DNA of 64,000 nucleotides from Streptantibioticus ferralitis (GCF_029223525.1 NZ_JARHTQ010000005.1:1-64000); one strand, 5' to 3'; shown: positions 45,251 through 54,082, counted from the first letter of the stretch. Notes: generated by a model not told the origin, from the letters alone. Numbers and translations: made by a program.

Positions 45251-45832
45251 TCACTCGGGATCCTCGACCGGCTCGGTCGGTTCCAGAGCGATCAAGGGCT
45301 GTCCGTACTCCACCGGGTTGCCGTCCTCGACCAGTACGGCGACGACGCGGCCGGAGCATTCGGCCTGCACCGGGTTCATCAGCTTCATGGCCTCCACGAT
45401 GCCGATGTCCTGCCCCTCCTCCACCAGGTCGCCGACGTTGACGAAGGGCGGCGCACCCGGTTCGGGGGCGTGGTAGAAGTTGCCGACCATCGGTGCGGTG
45501 ACGTGGTGGTGCTGCGACTGGCCGGAATCGGTGCGCGCGGCAGGTTCCGGGCTGCCTTCCGGCGCGGTCGTGGCGAGGCCGCGCGGCGCCACCTCGCCGG
45601 GCGCGGGGTGCTCCTGCGGCCACTCCAGCTCCACGACCGCCTCGCCGTACTGGATGCGGACTCGACGCAGTGGCGCGTGCACCATCGCGGCCAGTCGGGA
45701 CGCGGTCTCCGCCAGCCGCTCCACGGAGTGGGCGGGGCCGTTTCTGGCCAGGCCCTCGGGGGTGTGGCTGGGTTTGCCCAGACCGTCGTGGCCGCCGTGG
45801 CGTGTGTCGAGCCTTGACACGGAATCTGTCAT
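45251..45832 (-). CDS. accB: Biotin carboxyl carrier protein of acetyl-CoA carboxylase
   Basis: Predicted 193-aa carrier. A Pro/Ala-rich flexible middle links an N-terminal helical part to the C-terminal biotinyl domain (about residues 112-190), with the biotin attachment lysine K150 in VEAMKLMNPV and the thumb-containing VGNFYHAPEPGAPPFVNVG. This is the short AccB type of multi-subunit enzymes. ATG 45832, six codons inside the first in-frame ATG, has GGAAGG at proper spacing. It lies 19 bp after accDA. Confidence 0.93.
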   Translation of the reverse strand: MTDSVSRLDTRHGGHDGLGKPSHTPEGLARNGPAHSVERLAETASRLAAMVHAPLRRVRIQYGEAVVELEWPQEHPAPGEVAPRGLATTAPEGSPEPAARTDSGQSQHHHVTAPMVGNFYHAPEPGAPPFVNVGDLVEEGQDIGIVEAMKLMNPVQAECSGRVVAVLVEDGNPVEYGQPLIALEPTEPVEDPE

Positions 45833-45851
45833 GACCATCCTTCCGTAAAGA

Positions 45852-47585
45852 TCATCCGGCTGTGGCTCCGATGCCCCGGAACCGCGCTCTGCGGTCCCGG
45901 ATGAGTTCTTCGCCGTCCTTGCCCGACAGTTCGTCCAGGCAGTGTGAGACGGCCCGCCGCAGTAGGTCGGCGGCCTGTGCGTGATCGGTGTGGGCGCCCT
46001 CCTGCGGCTCCGGTACCACACCGTCCACGAGCCGGTGTTCCATCAGTGACCGGGAGTCAAGGCGGAGCGCTTCCGCCGCGGCCGGGGCCGATCCGCGGTC
46101 ATGCCAGAGAATCGCCGCGCAGCCCTCCGGGCTGATCACCGAGTAGAGCGCGTTCTCGCAGATCAGAACGCGGTCGGCGACCGAGAGCGCGAGTGCGCCA
46201 CCACTACCGCCCTCACCGGTCACCACCGCGACCACGGGAACCGGCAGCGAGGCCATCAGGCGCAGGTTCTCGGCGATCGCCACCGCCTGCCCGCCCTCTT
46301 CGGCCTCGATGCCGGGATGCGCTCCCGGGGTGTCGATCAGCGCCAGCACGGGAAGGCCCAGCTTCGCGGCCAGCCGCATCATCCGGGCTGCCTTGCGGTA
46401 GCCGTCCGGTGTGGCCATACCGAAGGAGTGGTCGGCCAACTCCCTTGTGGTGTGGCCCTTCTGGTTGCCGATGAGGGCCACCGGCCGACCGGCGAGCGTG
46501 CCGAATCCGCAGACGATCGCCGGGCACTCGCCGCTCAGCCGGTCGCCGTGCAGTTCGAGGAATCCGTCGCCGTCCAGGATGTGGCTGAGGTAGTCCCGGG
46601 TGGTGGGCCGGTTGATGTTCCGCGCCACTTGTACGACGTCCCACGCGGCGCGCCGGGGCAGTTGCCCGGGGTCGGTGAGGACCGGGGGCCGGCTGTCTGC
46701 GGCGGGCGCCTCGCCTTCCGCGGCTGGCGCCGTGGTCTGGGCGTCAGCGAACCGCCCGCTGTACGAGCGCAGCAGGGTGGCAAGCACTTCGCGTTGCCGC
46801 GAGCGCGGAACCACCGCGTCGACGAGCCCGTTGGCGAGCAGGAACTCCGCCGTCTGGAACCCGTCCGGCAGCTTCTGACGGATGGTCTGCTCGATCACCC
46901 GCGGCCCGGCGAAGCCGAGTCGCGCGCCCGGTTCGGCGATGACGATGTCCGTCAGGGTGGCGAAGGAGGCCGCCACACCGCCGTAGGTGGGATCGGTGAT
47001 CAGGCTGATGGTGAGGATCCCGGCCTCGTCCAGGGCGGCCAGTGCCTGGGCGGTCTTGGCCATCTGCAGCAGGGAGTAGACGCCCTCCTGCATGCGTGCT
47101 CCGCCGGAGGCGGTCACCAGTACGAGCGGGATCCGGTGTTCCAGGGCGCATTCGGCCGCCGTGGTGATCGCCTCACCCTCTGCGCTGCCCATGCTGCCGC
47201 CCATGAAGCGGAAGTCCATCGCCGCGACGACGACCGGGCAGCCGTCGATGCGGCCTTGTCCGACCAGGACGGCGGAGGGGATCCCGATGGTCTCGCGGGC
47301 CTGCTCCAGGCGCTGCGCGTAGGGCTTGGAGTCGGTGAACTCCAACGGGTCGTCAGTGGTACGGCCCGGCCGCACGCAGCGTGCGCTCTCGCGGCCCAAC
47401 AGCCACTCCAGGCGCTCGGCGGCGGTCAGCGGCCCGTGCCAGCCGCAGTCCGGGCAGGTGTTGGCCGCGCGGGCGAACCGACGGCCGTACACGATGGTTC
47501 GGCACTGGCCGCAGCGCGTCCAGTCAACTCCTGTGGGGTCTGGGGCCTCTTGGGTGGTTGTGAGTTGCGATTCAGTAGGGAGCAT
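45852..47585 (-). CDS. accDA: Fused acetyl-CoA carboxylase carboxyltransferase (beta + alpha)
   Basis: Predicted 577-aa protein. Residues 1-300 are AccD, with zinc ribbon cysteines C25, C28, C44 and C47, and [16 protein letters not shown] in the crotonase fold. Residues about 305-577 are AccA, with [26 protein letters not shown] and a typical C-terminal helix. It transfers the carboxyl group from biotin to acetyl-CoA, giving malonyl-CoA. AGGAGA precedes ATG 47585. Streptomycetes normally use AccA2/AccBE-type enzymes, so a full discrete set is an extra, probably pathway-linked, copy. Confidence 0.93.
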   Translation of the reverse strand: MLPTESQLTTTQEAPDPTGVDWTRCGQCRTIVYGRRFARAANTCPDCGWHGPLTAAERLEWLLGRESARCVRPGRTTDDPLEFTDSKPYAQRLEQARETIGIPSAVLVGQGRIDGCPVVVAAMDFRFMGGSMGSAEGEAITTAAECALEHRIPLVLVTASGGARMQEGVYSLLQMAKTAQALAALDEAGILTISLITDPTYGGVAASFATLTDIVIAEPGARLGFAGPRVIEQTIRQKLPDGFQTAEFLLANGLVDAVVPRSRQREVLATLLRSYSGRFADAQTTAPAAEGEAPAADSRPPVLTDPGQLPRRAAWDVVQVARNINRPTTRDYLSHILDGDGFLELHGDRLSGECPAIVCGFGTLAGRPVALIGNQKGHTTRELADHSFGMATPDGYRKAARMMRLAAKLGLPVLALIDTPGAHPGIEAEEGGQAVAIAENLRLMASLPVPVVAVVTGEGGSGGALALSVADRVLICENALYSVISPEGCAAILWHDRGSAPAAAEALRLDSRSLMEHRLVDGVVPEPQEGAHTDHAQAADLLRRAVSHCLDELSGKDGEELIRDRRARFRGIGATAG

Positions 47586-48089
47586 CGCGATCTCCTGGTT
47601 GCGGCCCGCGGTGAATCCGCGGGCCGTCGGACGCCACTGGCGACCTGGGACATCGCCGAGCGGCTTGGCGACCGTGTGTGCGCCGTGTCGCACCCGGTAC
47701 GGGTGACGCAGCCCACCACGACCGCTGTCCTGGATATCGTGGTCATCGATCATGATGCGCCGGTGCTCGGTGTGCGGCAACCGGAGTAACTTCAGCGTGT
47801 TGCCCCTGGCTGGGCCGCATGGACGTGCGCATGCGGCGCCGGGCGACCTGCCGTATGGTGACCGGGAGATCGTCCCGCCTACGGTGCCGAGGGCGGCATG
47901 TCCCCCGGCCTGGCCAGGGCCGCACCGTGCGGGCGCGGTCCATGTACGCCCCCGTCCCCGCCCTTCGGCTGCCGGCCGCGGATGCCGCGAGAAGTCCACC
48001 CGTCGGCGGTACCGCACTCACCCCACCACTCGACGAGGCATCAGTCCGCGACGTGAGCGCACGTCGCAAGTCCGCCCGGGAGGCATCCC
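47586..48089. other. Divergent promoter region of the acc operon and P450
   Basis: About 500 bp between two divergent transcription units. I see no gene with credible coding bias and no clear operator. It must hold the promoters of both units. Confidence 0.5.
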
Positions 48090-49301
48090 ATGAGCAGGCA
48101 GCCGATGGACCCGCCGCCGGCACGTTTTTGGGCCGTCGACGATGTGCACGGCCTCGACTTCGACCCGGCGATGAAGGAGATGCTGGCGGAGGAGTCGCTC
48201 GCCCGGATCCGTCTGCCGCACGGCGAGGGCGAGGCCTGGCTCGCGGCCAAGTACGAAGACGTCAAGTTCGCCACCTGCGACCCCCGGCTGAGCCGGGAGG
48301 CCCTGGTCGGGCGGAACGTCACCCGGCTCGCCCCGCACTTCATCCCGCTGGACGACGCGGTGGGCTTCGCCGATCCGCCACAGCACACCCGGCTGCGCAA
48401 GACGGTCTCGAAGGTGTTCACCACCCGGCGCATCGCGCAACTGCGGCCGCACGCCGAGCGGATCGTGGACGGCCTGCTCGACGAGATGGAGCGGTGCGGG
48501 CCGCCCGCCGATGTGATGGCGCACCTCAACACCCCCTTCTCCCTCGCCGGGATGAGCGAGTTGATGGGCGTGCCGGAGGAGGACTGGCCGAAGATGGCGG
48601 ACTGGACCCGCAAGGTGATCTCCGCGGGCGTCGGTCGCAGCAGCAGCGAGCGGGCCAAGGACGAGATCGGCGAGTACTTCGACACGCTGGCCACCCGGCG
48701 GCGCGAGGCGCCCGAGGACGATCTGCTCAGCCATATGGCCGCCGCCGAGCGCGAGGGCGAGCTGACCCGCCGGGAACTGGTGGCCTTCGCGGTCCTGATG
48801 CAGATCAGCGGGATGAACTCGGTGCGGTTCAACAGCGCCAACATGGTCTACCTGTTGCTCACCCATCCCGAGCAGTACGCCCGGCTGCGCCGTGAACCGC
48901 ATCTGCTGCCGCAGGCGGTCGAGGAACTGCTGCGCTTCATCCCGCACCGGAACGCGGTGGGCATGGCGCGCGTCGCCACCGAGGACATTCCCGTCGGCCG
49001 GGTGACGATCCGCCGTGGTGAGCCGGTGTACGCCTCGTATCTCGCGGCCAACCGGGACCCGGACCGGTTCGACGACCCGCACGCCCTCGACTTCGACCGC
49101 GGCTTCAATCCACACCTGGCGTTCGGCAACGGTCCCCACTACTGCGTCGGGGCGTCGCTGGCCCGGATGGAGTCCGAGGTGATGCTCCGCGCGCTGCTGG
49201 ACCGCTTTCCCGATCTGCGGCTCGCGGTTCCCCCGGAAGAGATCCGATGGCGGCGTGGCGAGCTCATCCGTGGGCCGGAAGCACTTCCGGTGGCCTGGTG
49301 A
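48090..49301 (+). CDS. Cytochrome P450 with an unusual I-helix
   Basis: Predicted 403-aa bacterial class I P450. Heme-binding loop FGNGPHYCVG with C352, K-helix ExxR (E279-R282), and HTRLRK after the B-C loop are intact. The oxygen-activating I-helix normally has [AG]Gx[DE]T; here it is SGMNSV (240-245), so both the acid and the threonine are replaced (N243, S244). That usually changes proton delivery and may mean a non-hydroxylating reaction such as coupling or dehydration. GGGAGG precedes ATG 48090. It is followed by a cupin gene and divergent from the acc operon. No ferredoxin gene is adjacent. Confidence 0.92.
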   Translation: MSRQPMDPPPARFWAVDDVHGLDFDPAMKEMLAEESLARIRLPHGEGEAWLAAKYEDVKFATCDPRLSREALVGRNVTRLAPHFIPLDDAVGFADPPQHTRLRKTVSKVFTTRRIAQLRPHAERIVDGLLDEMERCGPPADVMAHLNTPFSLAGMSELMGVPEEDWPKMADWTRKVISAGVGRSSSERAKDEIGEYFDTLATRRREAPEDDLLSHMAAAEREGELTRRELVAFAVLMQISGMNSVRFNSANMVYLLLTHPEQYARLRREPHLLPQAVEELLRFIPHRNAVGMARVATEDIPVGRVTIRRGEPVYASYLAANRDPDRFDDPHALDFDRGFNPHLAFGNGPHYCVGASLARMESEVMLRALLDRFPDLRLAVPPEEIRWRRGELIRGPEALPVAW

Positions 49302-49342
49302 GGTGCCTTCCCGCAACCCGCTGAAGTGAGGTGGAGGACACG

Positions 49343-49885
49343 ATGAGCACGCTCACAGTGAATGCGTTGGAGGGGCTGGTGGTGCCGCCGGGCGAGGGCC
49401 GGACGCTGGTGACGACCGCCCAGGCGGTCACGTTCAAGGTCACCGGCGAGCGCAGTACGGCGGGCTCGCTGTTCGAAGTGGTCGTGCCCCCCGGGTTCGA
49501 CGTGGGCGCCCATGTGCACGCCAACAGCGAGGAACTGTTCTACGTGGTGGAGGGCGAGTTGGACCTGCTGGCCTTCGAGCCCCGGGTCCGCACCCCGGAC
49601 AGCTGGCGGACCTGGGAGTCTTCTTCCGGCATGCGGCCGGTACGCGCCACCCCGGGCACCGTGGCCCATGTGCCGCCCGGCTGCCCGCATGCCTTCGCCA
49701 ATCCGACGGACAAGGAGGCCAGGATGCTCTTCCAGGCCTCTCCGCCCCCCGCGCACGAGCGCTACTTCGAGGAGTTGCTGGAGATCCTGTCGTGCGACGG
49801 CCCACCGGACATGGCGGCGATCGCGGAACTGCGCGCGTGCTACGACATCCACCAGCTGACACCGTTGCGCACCCGGCACGGGTGA
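49343..49885 (+). CDS. Cupin-domain protein
   Basis: Predicted 180-aa single-domain cupin. Metal ligands are visible in the first motif, HVHANSEELFYVVEGEL (two His and Glu), and the second, HVPPGCPHAFAN (His). The C-terminal helical extension (about residues 130-180) is not typical of short cupins. GGAGG supports ATG 49343. It follows the P450 gene by 41 bp and is probably co-transcribed. Cupins beside P450s often act as dioxygenases, cyclases or isomerases in natural-product pathways; the function here is unknown. Confidence 0.85.
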   Translation: MSTLTVNALEGLVVPPGEGRTLVTTAQAVTFKVTGERSTAGSLFEVVVPPGFDVGAHVHANSEELFYVVEGELDLLAFEPRVRTPDSWRTWESSSGMRPVRATPGTVAHVPPGCPHAFANPTDKEARMLFQASPPPAHERYFEELLEILSCDGPPDMAAIAELRACYDIHQLTPLRTRHG

Positions 49886-49896
49886 CGCCGGGCCGG

Positions 49897-49923
49897 CGCA
49901 CGCCATCGGTGTGACGGCGTGCG
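49897..49923 (+). terminator. Probable hairpin terminator after the cupin gene
   Basis: An 8-bp stem (CGCACGCC with GGCGTGCG) with an 11-base loop, 12 bp after the stop. A second hairpin with CGCCCCGG/CCGGGGCG arms lies just beyond, near 49936-49963. Confidence 0.65.
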
Positions 49924-50061
49924 GCTGGTGAAGTCCGCCCCGGTCGACTCTGCGGCCGGGGCGTGGTGCTGGTGCGGGAAATCCGGCCCGCGGTGGAGCC
50001 GATCGCGCCGCCGGGCCGTCTTCCTCCTCCTGCCCGTCACCGACCTTCCAGCGGAGCAACC

Positions 50062-50187
50062 ATGCACGTCCTGCTGTCCGGCACCGTCGGCTCCACCGCC
50101 TACGGTCTCGCCCACAAGGGCTCCGACATCGACCGGCTCGGTGTCTTCGCGGCACCCACCGAGGCGTTCCATGTCACCAGGTTGTAG
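50062..50187 (+). pseudogene. 3'-truncated nucleotidyltransferase (DNA polymerase beta superfamily)
   Basis: The readable peptide of 41 residues begins MHVLLSGTVGSTAYGLAHKG and continues SDIDRLGVFAAPTEAFH, the N-terminal GS-x-AYG...D-x-D catalytic start of the minimal nucleotidyltransferase fold. GGAG precedes its ATG. After about 37 residues the homology stops and a TAG follows, so nearly all of a protein of about 220-260 residues is lost. The break falls where the convergent kinase remnant also ends. Confidence 0.75.
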
Positions 50188-50501
50188 AAGCGGCTGTGGC
50201 CGATGTGGTCACGCCGCAGGGCCTGGAGCATGGCTCCGTATCGGGCGGCGGACAGAATCCCCTCGACGACCACGTGGTAGCCGTGGTCCAGCGCGTAGCG
50301 GGCGACGACGTCGATCAGCCCGATCGCGGCCGCCCCCGGTACATCCTCGTCCCGCAGGATCGTGCGCCGGACGGTGTCCTGTCCGACGAGGGCCACGCCG
50401 GGGCCGCAGTGGTCCCGCACCTGCTGGGCGACCGTGGACTTCCCCGAGGCCGAGTTGCCCCGCAGCACGATCAACCGCGTCCTCTTCGACCCCACACGCA
50501 T
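50178..50501 (-). pseudogene. 3'-truncated P-loop kinase gene
   Basis: From ATG 50501 it reads RLIVLRGNSASGKSTVAQQV, an intact Walker A loop (GNSASGKST), then VGQDTVRRTILRDED and VVEGILSAARYGAML, as in small AAA_33-type kinases. The homologous part ends near SRFYNL at about 50180. The open frame continues to 50100 but there it is antisense to the nucleotidyltransferase remnant. The last third of a protein of about 180 residues is missing. Confidence 0.7.
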
Positions 50502-50543
50502 CGCACCACCGTACGTGCGCGGCGCAACGGTTGCCGACCGGTG

Positions 50544-50957
50544 TCAGGCGGTCAGGCTCGTCAGTGCCGGACCGATGCCGCGCAGTACGCCGAGCCAGCC
50601 ACCGCCCATGCCGTCGAACGCCTTCTTGCCCATGGGGGAGTCGAGGTCGAATCCGGCGTGCTCAAGGAGCAGCCGGGTGCCGTCGCCCTCGGGCTCCAGC
50701 CGCCAGGTGATCGTGGTGTCGAGGGAGCCCTCGGCGAAGCTGTAGCGGATCATGCGCTGTGGCTCGACCGCGATCACTTCGCACGGCTGCGATCCCCAGG
50801 GCCCCATGTCGAGGGCGAAGCGGTGGCCGACGACCGGCCGGACGTCGCCCGCGGCCCACCAGCGCGCGTGCCACTGCGGATCGGTCAGCGCGCGCCACAC
50901 GACGGCGGGCGGATGGGCCAGGAACTGGTCGCAGTGGATGACGGCGGGGTCGGTCAT
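50544..50957 (-). CDS. SRPBCC (AHSA1/START-like) family protein
   Basis: Predicted 137-aa protein with the helix-grip fold: FLAHPPAVVWRALTDPQWHARWWAAGDVRPVVGHRF is a typical AHSA1 N-terminus, and the C-terminal long helix covers the last 25 residues (KKAFDGMGGGWLGVLRGI). It would bind a hydrophobic ligand or aid a client protein. Its ATG overlaps the stop of the ArsR gene in ATGA, so it is translated with that regulator. ArsR-SRPBCC pairs are common in bacteria and usually autoregulated. Confidence 0.88.
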   Translation of the reverse strand: MTDPAVIHCDQFLAHPPAVVWRALTDPQWHARWWAAGDVRPVVGHRFALDMGPWGSQPCEVIAVEPQRMIRYSFAEGSLDTTITWRLEPEGDGTRLLLEHAGFDLDSPMGKKAFDGMGGGWLGVLRGIGPALTSLTA

Positions 50958-51271
50958 GGGTTCTCCTCGTCGAGTAGGTCACGCAGCGAGCGCAGTCGTT
51001 CGCGCCAGTAGTGCTCAAAGGGGTGCAGCCAGTCGTGCACCTCCGCGAGGGGATCGGCCACCAGGTGGTAGTACCGCTGGCGGCCCCTCGGCTCCTCTCG
51101 TACGAGGTGGGCGTGCCGGAGCACCTGGAGGTGCTCGGACACGGCCGGTCGGCTCAACGCGAACTGGCCGGCCAGATCGTTGACCGCACGCGGTCCCTCG
51201 CGCAGTGATTCGAGCAGCTTGCGGCGCACCGGGTTGGCCAGTGCGCTGAAGACGTCTGTTGGCACGGCCAC
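50954..51271 (-). CDS. ArsR-family winged helix repressor
   Basis: Predicted 105-aa regulator. The helix-turn-helix is DLAGQFALSRPAVSEHLQVLRHA (residues about 33-55), followed by a wing ending RGRQRYYHL. No cysteine pair for metal binding is visible, so it is not a classic arsenic sensor. GTG 51271 was chosen; a second GTG two codons later is possible. First gene of the ArsR-SRPBCC operon, divergent from the ArsC-like gene 67 bp away. Confidence 0.88.
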   Translation of the reverse strand: MAVPTDVFSALANPVRRKLLESLREGPRAVNDLAGQFALSRPAVSEHLQVLRHAHLVREEPRGRQRYYHLVADPLAEVHDWLHPFEHYWRERLRSLRDLLDEENP

Positions 51272-51338
51272 GACGATACGTCGGAGAATCCCGACACGTC
51301 AAAGAGTTCCGACACATCCGGCCGTCTAGGGTGTGCGC
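51272..51338. promoter_or_regulatory. Divergent promoter with repeated CCGACA boxes; leaderless start for the ArsC-like gene
   Basis: The short gap contains GTCGG-6-CCGAC and the near repeat TCCCGACACGTC / TTCCGACACATC, a plausible ArsR operator. TAGGGT at 51327-51332 is a good -10 for Streptomyces and would place the transcript start at or next to the ATG at 51339. I see no ribosome site before that ATG, which fits a leaderless mRNA. Confidence 0.5.
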
Positions 51339-51704
51339 ATGGAGATCTGGATCAACCCCGCGTGCTCCAAGTGCCGCTCGGCAGTGCGGCTACTGGACGA
51401 CGAAGGCGCCGACTACACGGTGCGCCGTTACCTGGACGACCCGCCGAGCGCCCAGGAGCTACGGGAGGTGCTGGACCGGTTGGGCCTGGAGCCGTGGGAC
51501 ATCGTGCGTACGCAGGAGCCGGACGCCAAGGAACTGGGGCTGGAGGAGTGGCCGCGCGATCCCGGGGCGCGCGGCCGGTGGATCGAGGCGCTGGCCGCGC
51601 ATCCGCGGCTGATCCAGCGCCCGATCATCACGGCGGACGACGGCACGGCATCGGTGGCGCGCAGCGAGGACGCGGTACGCGACGCGCTCGCGCGACGCGG
51701 GTAG
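51339..51704 (+). CDS. ArsC/Spx-family arsenate reductase-like protein
   Basis: Predicted 121-aa thioredoxin-fold protein. MEIWINPACSKCRSAV has a CxxC in place of the single catalytic Cys of classic ArsC, and QELREVLDRLGLEPWDIVRTQE with LIQRPIITADDG matches the rest of the ArsC family. Whether it reduces arsenate is uncertain; the nearby ArsR is not of the metal-binding type and no arsenite exporter is seen. Confidence 0.85.
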   Translation: MEIWINPACSKCRSAVRLLDDEGADYTVRRYLDDPPSAQELREVLDRLGLEPWDIVRTQEPDAKELGLEEWPRDPGARGRWIEALAAHPRLIQRPIITADDGTASVARSEDAVRDALARRG

Positions 51705-51978
51705 CCGGGTTGCGGGTTGCGGCTAGCGGACGATCAGCGGCGGCGCCGTCCGGGCGAGGTGTCCAGCGGCAGGCGCCGGCCGCGGCCTCGGCGCCCACGG
51801 TGCCGACGCAGGCGCCGCTCATCAGCGCCCACTGATGCCGCCGCTCCGGCGGCCCGCCATCCCGCTGCCCGGGGCAGTCGCGGTGTCCGCTCATGGGGGG
51901 AATCTCGCCCCCCGCTGAGGAAACCGATCAGGGCGGATTTCTATCCTCTCTTTGGAAGGATTACTCCAAGAGAGAGCG

Positions 51979-53055
51979 ATGACTGTGGGACTCACGTCCA
52001 ATGTGTTCCTCATAGTGCTGGTGATCACCGCGCTGGCGGTGGTCGCGCTGGCGCTGTGGCTGTGGCCGCGTGCCGCGAAGAAGGGCCCGGTTCAGTGGCT
52101 CGGCCGCCTCGGGCTGATCGCGGCGACGCAGATCGCGATCCTGGGCGTGATCCTGGTCGGAGCGAACAAGAGCTTCGGCTTCTACTCCTCGTGGACCGAT
52201 CTGCTCGGCACCTCCGCGGGCAAGCAGGTGCTGACCGCGGGCCCCGGCGGGGCACGTCCGGTCACCGTCACCGTCAAGGGCACCATCAATGCGGGCCTGT
52301 CGGGTGGCAGGACACAGGCCGGTACGGTCCAGAAGGTCACCTTCCACGGCCCGTCCTCCGGGCTGACCACCGACGGCTTCGTCTACCTGCCGCCGCAGTA
52401 CTTCCAGAAGGCCCACCAGAACGACACGTTCCCGGTCGTCGTCGCCCTCAGCGGCCAGCCGAGCGGGGCACTGCCCCGCACCGTCGCCGCCGACATCGCC
52501 GCCAACAAGATCAAGCCGACCATCTACGTCATGCTGCGCCCCGCCCTCGTCCCCGGCCGGGACATCGACTGCGTCGACGTCCCGGGCGGCCCGCAGGCAC
52601 TGGCCTTCTTCAACCAGGACCTGCCGATGGCGGTCGCCGGTCAGTACCGCACCAGCGGCACCCCCGGCTCCTGGGGCACCCTCGGCGACGCCACCGGCGG
52701 TTACTGCGCGCTGAAGCTCCCCATGACCAACCCGACCCGCTTCGGAGCGGGCGCGAGCCTGTCCGCCGCGGCCTACTCGCCCCGGCAGGACGGCAGGAGC
52801 GGTGACCTCTACGCGGGCAACGCCCAGGTCAAGAACGAGAGCGAGCTGATCTGGCGGCTGCAGCACATGCCCGCGCCCCCGGTCTCCCTGCTGGTCGCGG
52901 GCAGCGACGGGCCCACCGCGCAGTTCAAGCAGAGCGCCAAGTCGCCCACCAAGGTCGACTCCCTCCCGCAGGCCACCACCCAGACCAGCGGATACCCGCA
53001 GGCCGTCCGCTGGCTGGACCAGCGACTTTCGGTCAACTCCCTGCCGCAGGGCTGA
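51979..53055 (+). CDS. Membrane-anchored esterase-fold (mycolyltransferase-like) protein lacking its nucleophile
   Basis: Predicted 358-aa protein with two N-terminal transmembrane helices (about residues 9-29 and 44-62) and an extracellular alpha/beta-hydrolase domain of the esterase D/antigen 85 superfamily (about 95-350). VYLPPQYF and FPVVVALSG are typical. The nucleophile elbow, normally G-[DY]-S-T-GGY, reads GDATGGYCALK, with Ala238 (GCC, 52690-52692) in place of serine. Unless it is a rare use of another residue, the enzyme is probably inactive. The frame is otherwise intact with good coding bias. A terminator follows. Confidence 0.82.
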   Translation: MTVGLTSNVFLIVLVITALAVVALALWLWPRAAKKGPVQWLGRLGLIAATQIAILGVILVGANKSFGFYSSWTDLLGTSAGKQVLTAGPGGARPVTVTVKGTINAGLSGGRTQAGTVQKVTFHGPSSGLTTDGFVYLPPQYFQKAHQNDTFPVVVALSGQPSGALPRTVAADIAANKIKPTIYVMLRPALVPGRDIDCVDVPGGPQALAFFNQDLPMAVAGQYRTSGTPGSWGTLGDATGGYCALKLPMTNPTRFGAGASLSAAAYSPRQDGRSGDLYAGNAQVKNESELIWRLQHMPAPPVSLLVAGSDGPTAQFKQSAKSPTKVDSLPQATTQTSGYPQAVRWLDQRLSVNSLPQG

Positions 53056-53068
53056 CCCATCGCATCTC

Positions 53069-53109
53069 CCGAGGGCCTGTCCCGCCGCAACGGCCGGGCA
53101 GGCCCTCGG
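53069..53109. terminator. Hairpin terminator after the esterase-fold gene
   Basis: Arms CCGAGGGCCTG (53069-53079) and CAGGCCCTCGG (53099-53109) are perfect, with further inner pairing. It lies between convergent genes and may serve both. Confidence 0.85.
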
Positions 53110-53116
53110 TGTACGG

Positions 53117-53460
53117 TCAGCAGGGCCGCCGCCAGGCGCCGAGATCGGTGTGCTTCCGCAGGGAACTCAGGCGCAGGCGTCGCGCGGTGGGGCAGAAGTC
53201 GTGCGGAGCCAGCTCGTACTCGACGTGGAACACCGCCTTTCGGGCCCGCACGAAGGGCGCGAGCGCTGAGCACTCCCGGTACTGGGCGCACTGCTCGTTG
53301 ACCGCGAAGTCGAAGTCACCCACCAGTTGCGGGACTTGCGGAAGGTCGTTCTTCAACCCCACCGCCATCCCCCGCTCGTCGGCGAGTCGGGCGGTCGCGC
53401 GCCGCGGGCCAACAGCGCGGTGACGGCGGACAGTGCGACGGCACGCGTTTTCCAGGCCAT
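53117..53460 (-). pseudogene. Internally deleted GH114-type glycosidase gene
   Basis: The C-terminal part reads ADERGMAVGLKNDLPQVPQ, FDFAVNEQCAQYRECS and AVFHVEYELAPHDFCP, closely matching the end of endo-alpha-1,4-polygalactosaminidase (GH114) enzymes. Upstream, from ATG 53460, MAWKTRAVALSAVTALLARG looks like the signal peptide of the same gene. The roughly 150-200 residues in between, with the N-terminal catalytic strands, are missing, and the two parts are in different frames. It is thus a deletion remnant with an intact end. Confidence 0.7.
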
Positions 53461-54082
53461 GGTGTCGACGCTGCTCCGGTCAACGGTGCGGGCAGGCACG
53501 CCAAAGACCGGCGTGGCTGCTCGGTGAAGTGGATCCCGTGGTGCTTCCGGGACGTGCGATGCGCAGTCCTGCGCTACCGGAAATCCCCCAATTCCGGTGG
53601 ACAGCAGCGGCCGAGCGCGGGTCATACCCGCGCTCGCCGGTCACATTCCGCGGCGCTCGGGGAACTGTGCGCTGCCGTTCGGCGGAAGTAGCGAGAAGTG
53701 TCCAGCACCGGCGCCCACTTCACATTCCACACGCACCGTGATGCCGTCGATCGCGCCCCCGGATGACATGCGGCGGCGCACCCGGCGCGCGGTGGAACGC
53801 GCTTTCGTTAAAGGATCAAGCGACGGCCATAATGAGCCACACGCCGCCCGAAATCCGGAACTCACAGAGAATTCACAGGAAAATCGGATCAGTATCCACC
53901 GGCCATGACGGGGGAACCGTCGGCCGCCCCGGCGGGCGGGCAGCCGGGAACGGGCACGGCCGCGTGGTCGTCAGCGGAGCCGCACCCAGCACTCGCGGCG
54001 ATGCCGAAGCAGACATTCATGGCGGCGAGTTCGCGGCTCCAGTCAACCCGTGCGCCGCGAACCCCGTAACATGGCCCGCCGA
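53461..54082. other. Intergenic region with no supported gene
   Basis: About 620 bp, locally A/T-richer near 53805-53895. It lies between the GH114 remnant and lsr2. Small open frames show no steady coding bias or recognisable product; parts may be further decayed DNA. Confidence 0.5.
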
